Notes under the pieces: generated by a model
The model's database searches: none
What the model was told of the DNA's origin: nothing
Seen by the model: the letters and a program-made list of their open reading frames with translations, nothing else
Source of the DNA: Christensenella sp. UBA1431
GTDB taxonomy: Bacteria; Bacillota; Clostridia; Christensenellales; UBA1431
Length of the DNA stretch: 17,127 nt
Assembly: GCA_002329665.1 (NCBI GenBank)
Contig: DCTV01000027.1
Coordinates: 602 to 17,728, forward strand
Direction: 5' to 3'
In this document: piece after piece, positions 1 to 5,332 of the stretch
Layout: the number at the start of each line of letters is the position of its first letter
How positions within the stretch are numbered: position 1 is the first letter of the stretch
Translations under genes and position numbers: made by a program

Positions 1-43
1 CCGCTTAGGAGGCGGTCGCTCTATCCTGCTGAGCTATAGGTGC
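1..43 (-). tRNA. tRNA-Arg (anticodon CCU), 5' part only
   Basis: Read on the minus strand, the sequence gives the 5' acceptor strand GCACCTA, then TA, a D arm with GCTC/GAGC pairing, and an anticodon stem ACCGC/GCGG(T). The anticodon loop CTCCTAA gives anticodon CCT, which reads AGG arginine codons. The window edge cuts the gene inside the 3' strand of the anticodon stem, so the variable loop, T arm and acceptor 3' strand are not visible. A near-consensus promoter lies about 60 bases upstream. Confidence 0.9.
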
Positions 44-102
44 ATGTCCGCGCGCCCGGCTCTTGTTTTCTCCAAAGCGCCCGCGCTCGCGCAGGCGCAG
101 TT

Positions 103-131
103 ATTGTACCGTTGATCCGGCCTATTGTCAA
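103..131 (-). promoter_or_regulatory. Sigma-70-type promoter for tRNA-Arg
   Basis: The minus strand carries TTGACA (126-131), a 17-base spacer and TACAAT (103-108). This is nearly the vegetative consensus. It points at the tRNA, with an expected transcript start near 96 and a leader of about 50 bases before the mature tRNA 5' end at 43. Confidence 0.85.
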
Positions 132-149
132 GACCGCGGATATACGTGG

Positions 150-176
150 TTGAATCTTGTTCCTGGGTAGTATAAA
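150..176 (+). promoter_or_regulatory. Possible dapL promoter (weak)
   Basis: TTGAAT at about 150-155 is followed, after a rather short spacer of 15 bases, by TATAAA. This is the best plus-strand candidate between the divergent tRNA and dapL. It would leave a leader of roughly 70 bases, too short for a lysine riboswitch. The non-ideal spacing keeps confidence low. Confidence 0.35.
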
Positions 177-249
177 CTGTTACCATTAATTTCTCTTCCC
201 AACAGAGGAAACGACAACGGAACGTTTTGCCGAAAGGAGCAATACATCT

Positions 250-1485
250 ATGCCCCACATCAACGACAGCTATCTCTATCTGCAGGGAAGCTATCTTTTT
301 TCCAATATCGAAAAGCGCGTTTCAGCTTATAAAGAAGCCCATCCCTCGGCGGAAGTCATCTCCCTGGGAATCGGCGACGTGACGCGGCCCCTCATTCCCG
401 CGGCTGTCTCGGCCATGCACAGGGCGGTAGACGAGCTTGCGCGCGAAGAGACCTTCCGCGGCTACGGCCCCTGGCGGGGTTATCCCTTTCTTATCGACGC
501 GATCATCGAAAACGACTATAAACCGCTGGGCATCGACTTCGACAAAGACGAGGTCTTCATAAGCGACGGCGCGAAGTGCGACACGGGCAATTTTCAGGAG
601 ATCCTGTCCGCGTCCTGCACCGTCGCAGTGACCGACCCCGTCTACCCCGTCTATGTGGACTCCAACGTGATGGCCGGGCGTTCGGGCAGGTACGATCCGA
701 GCACCATCCGCTACGAAGGGATCGTATACCTGCCTTGTACGGCCGAAAACGGCTTTGCTCCCGGACTGCCGGGACAGAAGGTGGATATCATCTACCTCTG
801 CTCCCCCAACAACCCCACCGGGACGACGCTCACGCGCGACCAACTGGCGGTATGGGTGGATTTCGCCCGCGCGACCGGTGCCGTCATCCTCTTCGACGCG
901 GCGTACGAGGCGTTTATCACGCAACCCGGCATCCCGCACAGCATCTACGAGATCGACGGCGCGCGCGAAGTGGCCGTCGAGTTCCGCTCGTTCTCCAAAA
1001 CAGCGGGGTTCACAGGCCTTCGCTGCGCCTACACCGTCGTCCCGAAGGGAGTTGGCGGCGTGTCCGCAGGCGGCGAGCGCGTTTCGCTCAACGCGCTGTG
1101 GAGCCGGCGCCACACGACCAAGTTCAACGGCGTCTCCTATGTCACCCAGCGCGCCGCCGAGGCGGTCTACACGCCCGAGGGGAAGGCTCAGGTGAAGGAG
1201 CGCGTCGACTATTACCTGGAAAACGCGCGCATCATCCGCGAAACGCTCGCTTCGCAGGGGTATACGACACACGGCGGCGTCAACTCGCCCTACATCTGGC
1301 TGCGCACGCCGCAGGGCATGAACTCCTGGGGTTTCTTCGACACGCTGCTCGAGGAACTCAACATCGTCGGGACGCCCGGCTCGGGCTTCGGCGCCTGCGG
1401 CGAAGGGTATTTCCGCCTCACGGGCTTCGGTTCGCGTGAAAACACGCTGCTCGCCGCAGAACGCATCAAGAAGTGGCAGATCTGA
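250..1485 (+). CDS. dapL: LL-diaminopimelate aminotransferase
   Basis: This is a PLP-dependent fold-type I aminotransferase of 411 residues, the usual DapL length. DapL converts tetrahydrodipicolinate plus glutamate directly to LL-diaminopimelate, bypassing the acylated DapD/C/E intermediates in lysine and peptidoglycan precursor synthesis. Visible family features are the N-terminal [10 protein letters not shown] segment, SDGAKCD (105-111), SPNNPTGT (185-192), DAAYEAFI (216-223), the PLP lysine K250 in [10 protein letters not shown], and the carboxylate-binding arginine context YFRLTGFG around R389. The ATG at 250 is supported by AAAGGAG ending at 239, about 10 bases upstream. The gene is monocistronic: it is divergent from the tRNA and closed by a strong hairpin. 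No dapA, dapB or dapF neighbour is present. The call is close to certain because the [13 protein letters not shown] block is characteristic of this subfamily. Confidence 0.96.
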   Translation: MPHINDSYLYLQGSYLFSNIEKRVSAYKEAHPSAEVISLGIGDVTRPLIPAAVSAMHRAVDELAREETFRGYGPWRGYPFLIDAIIENDYKPLGIDFDKDEVFISDGAKCDTGNFQEILSASCTVAVTDPVYPVYVDSNVMAGRSGRYDPSTIRYEGIVYLPCTAENGFAPGLPGQKVDIIYLCSPNNPTGTTLTRDQLAVWVDFARATGAVILFDAAYEAFITQPGIPHSIYEIDGAREVAVEFRSFSKTAGFTGLRCAYTVVPKGVGGVSAGGERVSLNALWSRRHTTKFNGVSYVTQRAAEAVYTPEGKAQVKERVDYYLENARIIRETLASQGYTTHGGVNSPYIWLRTPQGMNSWGFFDTLLEELNIVGTPGSGFGACGEGYFRLTGFGSRENTLLAAERIKKWQI

Positions 1486-1527
1486 TATAAGAGCAGCTAG
1501 CCACTTAAGAGAAATATTAGATAACAG

Positions 1528-1560
1528 AAGGACCCGCAGAGAATCTGCGGGTCCTTCGTT
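1528..1560 (+). terminator. Rho-independent terminator after dapL
   Basis: A 13-base perfect inverted repeat (AAGGACCCGCAGA, loop GAA, TCTGCGGGTCCTT) is followed by CGTTT on the plus strand, 43 bases after the dapL stop. It lies just past the end of the facing EEP gene and may serve both strands, although the minus-strand tail is poorer in T. Confidence 0.8.
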
Positions 1561-1565
1561 TCATA

Positions 1566-2249
1566 CTAATTATGTATATTTAAAAATTCGATAAAAACAG
1601 GCATATGATCGCTAATATCAAACCATTCTTCATATTTGCCGATTGCCATCCTATGAATTCGTTTCGGTTCAATAAAACAATAATCAATATGATACGATCT
1701 GTCTATTTTTCGATACATGTAGAATGTCGGTACGGTCTCTTCCCCTTGGTTTTCTTTATAAAGATGATGATATGCTGATACGAGTCCTTTTTCGGACATT
1801 TCCTTTACCACGGCAGCATGGTTTCTTTTGCCATGTGAACTGTCCCAGATTGCATTGCTGTTGAAATCACCGATCACTACCGTTTTTTCATCATATTTTT
1901 CTTTATGGATAGCCTGGTAAACATAGTATTCCTCAATGTACGGCCTCATGGCCCAAACCCCGATAAGGTTGAATTCATTATTGATATTGCATGAAATGAA
2001 ATACCTTAAACAATAATCCTCCCACTTATTGTCCGTCAAACAAACGTCTTCCTTCGCGAACACACCGAGACCCCTGTTCTTATTGTCGCCAGTCCAAATA
2101 GAATTGGATGCAAATTTTTTATAATCCTCATCCGAAATGACGCTAGGGTTTTCACATTCCTGGATGATGTACACATCCGCATCGTAAATCATTATTCTTT
2201 TATACTTTTCCCTGAATTTCCCGTTGCAGTTCCAACTGACAATTCGCAT
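1566..2249 (-). CDS. Endonuclease/exonuclease/phosphatase (EEP) family protein
   Basis: This 227-residue protein has the EEP (DNase I/exonuclease III-like) metal-dependent phosphoesterase signature. The N-terminal strand is SWNCNG (N7), followed by QEC with the metal-ligand glutamate E31. GDFNSN carries D128 and N130, HIDYCF carries D189, and the C-terminal SDHMP carries D214 and H215. All expected catalytic positions are therefore present and the enzyme should be active. The substrate (DNA, RNA, nucleotide, phospholipid or inositol phosphate) cannot be told from sequence. It has no signal peptide or membrane segment, so it is probably cytosolic. The ATG follows TAGGTGAG about 6 bases upstream. 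The gene is isolated between two terminators. It is strikingly AT-rich (about 35% G+C in bases 1621-1680) with AT-ending codons, unlike every neighbour, which suggests horizontal acquisition. Confidence 0.85.
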   Translation of the reverse strand: MRIVSWNCNGKFREKYKRIMIYDADVYIIQECENPSVISDEDYKKFASNSIWTGDNKNRGLGVFAKEDVCLTDNKWEDYCLRYFISCNINNEFNLIGVWAMRPYIEEYYVYQAIHKEKYDEKTVVIGDFNSNAIWDSSHGKRNHAAVVKEMSEKGLVSAYHHLYKENQGEETVPTFYMYRKIDRSYHIDYCFIEPKRIHRMAIGKYEEWFDISDHMPVFIEFLNIHN

Positions 2250-2298
2250 TTGCTCACCTATTATTCTCCTGGCGAATCAGGAAACCCCGCCGTAAAGT

Positions 2299-2319
2299 AG
2301 AAAAGCGTCGCGTTTTTCT
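2299..2319 (-). terminator. Possible terminator after the GH13 gene
   Basis: A 9-base-pair hairpin (AGAAAAACG, loop CGA, CGCTTTTCT on the minus strand, one G-T pair) lies 26 bases beyond the GH13 stop and is followed by ACTTT. The stem is AT-rich and the T-tract is broken, so this is a moderate candidate only. Confidence 0.4.
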
Positions 2320-2344
2320 CGATTGGCCAACAGACAGATTACGC

Positions 2345-4282
2345 CTATAGAATCCACCCGGCGACGATCTCCCGCGGGCGCAGCACCGCCGTTTGCCCGG
2401 CGCGCCGCCATTTCGGCCCCATGCCCAGCGCCTGCGACGGGTAAACGCGCGCGTTCCGTTTGAGCACGCCCGGCCGGAATACGCCGCTGAGCCGCACGCG
2501 AACTTTCTTTTTCCCTGTATTCATCACGGCGAAAAACCGGCCGCCCTCCCCGCGCCAGACCACCGCGGCCACCCACGGGGCGCCAGGATACCGCGGCGCT
2601 GCGGATACGGCGCCGGCGCCGGCCGTTCGCTTCGCCTCCCGCCGCAGCGCGTGCGCCTTCTCCAGCACCGGAAGTCCCGCGTCCAGCCGGTCCCAGTGCA
2701 GGCGGTAAGGGTCGAAGAACGCCAGGCGTCCCCGCATCGGGTCGGTTTCGGGCAGCGTGTGCCGGCCTTCTTCGCTGTTACATAGGCCCAGGTTCATCGG
2801 CTGCGTTTCGGCGACTTCCTGCCCCGAATCGATCAGGACGGCAGCCCCCGGCAGCAGGGCGTTGAATAGGGTGAACGCCTCTAGCCGGGCCTTAGGACGT
2901 ATCAGGAGCGCAGAGCGCGGCGTGTCGGGCAGTTCCATCGCCGCGACGTAAGGCAGCGCGCACGCGTGCAGGCCGCGCGTGAGCCGCGCGCCGAAAAGCC
3001 TCTCGTCGGCGTGCGCGTACCTGTTCCAGACGTCGCCGCTAAATAAGTCGAAACCCTCGTCTTTCGCCGCCCTGTCTCCCCGGATGTCGAGCTGCTCGGA
3101 CCAGAAAACGAAATTTGGCGCCTTCTGCCGCGCGAGCGCGACGATGCCGCGGTTGAGCGCGGGTTCCAGGGCGTGCGCCATGTCCACCCGCGCCCCGTCG
3201 ATACCGAAATTCTCGATATAGTACGGTATCACCGCCTTTATCAGCGAGACGAGGGCGCGGTTCGGTTCGCGCGGCGGGAACAGGTTCAGCTTGATCGCGT
3301 CGTGCAGGACGAACGGCGGGGCGTCCCCGCCGGCCGCCCGGTTAGCGGCCGCGGTGGGCGCGAGATCGAAGCGCAGGTAGGTCACGTCGGTCCAGGGCGG
3401 CTGCGGGTCGTTGACGACATCGGAAAACGCGGGCGCGGTGGTCATGCCCATCCGCTTCTCGATCTCCCCTAAAATGTTTGTCCCCCCGGCACAGATCTCC
3501 GCGAACAATGCGGGGTCCTTCGCGCGCGGGTCGTGCCGGAACCTGCCGATGTAGGCCCCGGTTTCCGGCTGCCTGTAGATGCGGTCCACTGCGCGTTCAT
3601 CGAGCGCGCTCCCCTCGGCAACCCCCTCGATATACGGCACGCGAAAGTCCTTTTCCTCCCCGGCGGCGATCCAGTAAAACCAGTCCGGGTGCTCGCTTAT
3701 CAGCACGTTGTCGCGCGCGCAGGTGCGGAACACGAAATCGAGCATCACGCGCATGCCCCGCGCGTGGCACCCCTGCACGAACGCCCTGAACTGCATGTTG
3801 AGCGACGCTTCCGTGTATTCCCCGAAGAGCGGGTCGTGCTGCTCGGGGTCGAGCGCGAAGAAGTCCTTTATCGCGTACGGGCTCCCCCATTCCCCTTTGT
3901 TGTGCACGCGGCTGTGCGTGAACACGGGCAGCAGGTAGACCGTGTCCGCGCCCATGCGCTCCAGAATCGGCAAAAGGGCCAGCGCCCGCACGAAGGTGCC
4001 CGGCTCGACCAGGTCCTTTTTCCGGTAATCGTACGCCGTGAACATGCGCACCATCATGCAGTACACCGTGTCCACGCTTTTTTTCAGCGGGACCGGCACG
4101 GGCCTGAGGACGCCGCGTTCGATCGCGTGCGCAAAAAAAGCTCCCGCCGGCACGCGCAGCACGCCGTCCGGCATAAGGGTCCCTCCCCCGAAGCCAAAGA
4201 GGTCCCAGCTTTGCGGCACGCGTACCTTCTCTGTTTCGGGCAGGCAGCGCAGGGTCTCTACGACCCGGAGCAGATCGTCCAT
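2345..4282 (-). CDS. GH13 alpha-amylase superfamily glycosyltransferase/hydrolase, maltosyltransferase-like
   Basis: This is a catalytic (beta/alpha)8 enzyme acting on alpha-glucans or maltodextrins. Numbered on the 656-residue frame that could open at 4315, it shows GH13 region I DFVFRT (193-198), region II GIDGARVDMAH (371-381, nucleophile D378), region III FWSEQL (acid/base E407) and region IV ELPDTPR (461-467, transition-state stabiliser D464). The ARDN..EHPDWFYW segment (200-215) recalls, from memory, the Thermotoga maltodextrin maltosyltransferase, as does the overall length. A C-terminal beta domain follows at about 560-656. There is no signal peptide, so it is intracellular. I place the start at ATG 4282 (645 residues), because the upstream GTG at 4315 lies inside a terminator stem. 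Its ribosome binding site is weak. A GntR regulator sits just upstream. A GlgE-like or plain amylase activity is the alternative. Confidence 0.8.
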   Translation of the reverse strand: MDDLLRVVETLRCLPETEKVRVPQSWDLFGFGGGTLMPDGVLRVPAGAFFAHAIERGVLRPVPVPLKKSVDTVYCMMVRMFTAYDYRKKDLVEPGTFVRALALLPILERMGADTVYLLPVFTHSRVHNKGEWGSPYAIKDFFALDPEQHDPLFGEYTEASLNMQFRAFVQGCHARGMRVMLDFVFRTCARDNVLISEHPDWFYWIAAGEEKDFRVPYIEGVAEGSALDERAVDRIYRQPETGAYIGRFRHDPRAKDPALFAEICAGGTNILGEIEKRMGMTTAPAFSDVVNDPQPPWTDVTYLRFDLAPTAAANRAAGGDAPPFVLHDAIKLNLFPPREPNRALVSLIKAVIPYYIENFGIDGARVDMAHALEPALNRGIVALARQKAPNFVFWSEQLDIRGDRAAKDEGFDLFSGDVWNRYAHADERLFGARLTRGLHACALPYVAAMELPDTPRSALLIRPKARLEAFTLFNALLPGAAVLIDSGQEVAETQPMNLGLCNSEEGRHTLPETDPMRGRLAFFDPYRLHWDRLDAGLPVLEKAHALRREAKRTAGAGAVSAAPRYPGAPWVAAVVWRGEGGRFFAVMNTGKKKVRVRLSGVFRPGVLKRNARVYPSQALGMGPKWRRAGQTAVLRPREIVAGWIL

Positions 4283-4305
4283 CGACACCACTTCTTTCGG
4301 TACAT

Positions 4306-4332
4306 AAAAAAACACCCCGGACCCGGAGTGTT
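4306..4332 (-). terminator. Intrinsic terminator between the GntR gene and the GH13 gene
   Basis: On the minus strand AACACTCCGG pairs with CCGGGGTGTT (4311-4332, one mismatch, tight loop) and is followed by an uninterrupted run of seven T (4312-4306). It lies 48 bases past the GntR stop and 23 bases before the GH13 ATG at 4282. It can therefore end the regulator transcript or act as an attenuator for the GH13 gene. Confidence 0.75.
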
Positions 4333-4379
4333 CGGGGCCTGCCGGTCGGAATCGGCCCTGCGCGCGGGTAAGCCCCGGT

Positions 4380-5123
4380 CTATATCGTTTCCCCGGGCTC
4401 TTTTTTATATTCGAAACTCAGGATCATCTTGTCGCCCCTGAAAAGCGAACGCCCCACCACGAAAGGCTCGTTGGATGCCAGGTAAAACGTGTCGTCCACC
4501 CGCAGGAGGGGGTGGTTGCGCCCTACGTTCAGATACCGCGATTCGTCCGCGTTGGCCAGCACCGATTCGAGCGTTTCCTTCACGGTGATCGTTTCCAGGC
4601 CGTATTCCCGCTTGAGCAGGTCGCAGAGCTGGCAGGAAGTGAAGTCCTGCGTCTCGATGTTGGGGAACCGGCTTGCCTGAAGGTAGGAATAATGCAGGCT
4701 GAACGGTTCGCGCTTGAGGTACCTCAGGCGTTCGATCTTGCAGAGCACCTCGCCCGTCGGGACCTGGAGCTTGCGCGCGATAGGCTGGGGCGCTACGACG
4801 TAGCTTATGGAGAGGAGCCTGGTCGCCGTCTCGTACCCCATGCGCTTGAGCTGTTCGGCAAACCCCATGTACGCCGAGGGCGTGGTCGTGATCTTCGGCT
4901 TTGCCACGAAGGTCCCTTTCCCCTGCACGCGGTATAAAAGCCCTTCCTTAACCAGCTGCGTAATCACAGCGCGCACCGTGACCCTGCTCAGCCCGTAGAT
5001 ACGGCTCAGCTCGTTCTCGGAAGGTATGGCGTTATCGGGCATCCATTCCTCGTTCATGATCCTCGTGCGCAGGATGTCCTCCAACTGGGCGTACAGCGGT
5101 TTGGGGTTGTTTCGTTCGAGCAT
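4380..5123 (-). CDS. GntR/HutC-family transcriptional regulator with UTRA domain
   Basis: This 247-residue protein has an N-terminal winged helix (about residues 8-74) with the GntR signature IPSENELSRIYGLSRVTVR, followed by the wing GLLYRVQGKGTFV (61-73). The C-terminal UTRA effector-binding domain (about 92-240) includes ERLRYLKREPFSLHYSYL. Members of this HutC subgroup are usually dimeric repressors released by sugar phosphates, amino acids or related small ligands; the ligand here is not readable. The gene has its own good promoter. Its ribosome binding site (AATAGGGAAAAGAA) is weak. The next gene downstream is the GH13 enzyme, so control of alpha-glucan metabolism is a reasonable inference, but no transporter gene is present to confirm it. 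Confidence 0.93.
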   Translation of the reverse strand: MLERNNPKPLYAQLEDILRTRIMNEEWMPDNAIPSENELSRIYGLSRVTVRAVITQLVKEGLLYRVQGKGTFVAKPKITTTPSAYMGFAEQLKRMGYETATRLLSISYVVAPQPIARKLQVPTGEVLCKIERLRYLKREPFSLHYSYLQASRFPNIETQDFTSCQLCDLLKREYGLETITVKETLESVLANADESRYLNVGRNHPLLRVDDTFYLASNEPFVVGRSLFRGDKMILSFEYKKEPGETI

Positions 5124-5151
5124 TTCTTTTCCCTATTCTTTGGCAATATAT

Positions 5152-5160
5152 GGTGTAACC
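5152..5160. promoter_or_regulatory. Possible GntR-type operator in the regulator leader
   Basis: The imperfect palindrome GGTGTAACC resembles the HutC-subgroup operator pattern GT-N-TA-N-AC with one mismatch. It lies between the -10 box and the start codon of the GntR gene, where a repressor could act on its own gene. This is pattern matching only; no second copy was found near the GH13 start. Confidence 0.25.
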
Positions 5161-5178
5161 GGCTCAATCATATTTTTC

Positions 5179-5207
5179 ATACTATAATAATGTCCCTCAA
5201 TTGTCAA
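5179..5207 (-). promoter_or_regulatory. Promoter of the GntR regulator gene
   Basis: The minus strand shows TTGACA (5202-5207), a 17-base spacer and TAGTAT (5179-5184), in a locally AT-rich stretch. The transcript would begin near 5172, giving a leader of about 50 bases. Confidence 0.75.
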
Positions 5208-5276
5208 CATAGAATAACGGCCGTAAACCGCTTGATGGAGCGCTTGCCCGTATCGGCCGTATCCGCCCGTATTTAA

Positions 5277-5304
5277 GGCCCGCGGGCTGATCGCATCGCG
5301 GGCC
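5277..5304 (-). terminator. Hairpin downstream of the Ca2+-ATPase gene
   Basis: GGCCCGCG and CGCGGGCC form a perfect 8-base-pair stem around a 12-base loop, about 30 bases beyond the ATPase stop. On the minus strand it is followed only by TTAAAT, so termination would rely on the GC-rich stem more than on a U-tract. Confidence 0.5.
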
Positions 5305-5332
5305 GGTACATATTCGTTTTTTTAAATGGGTA

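Noticed and set aside
132..249. A lysine riboswitch (L box) in the dapL leader
   Set aside because: The leader from the only plausible promoter is too short, and no multi-helix core or terminator is seen in it.
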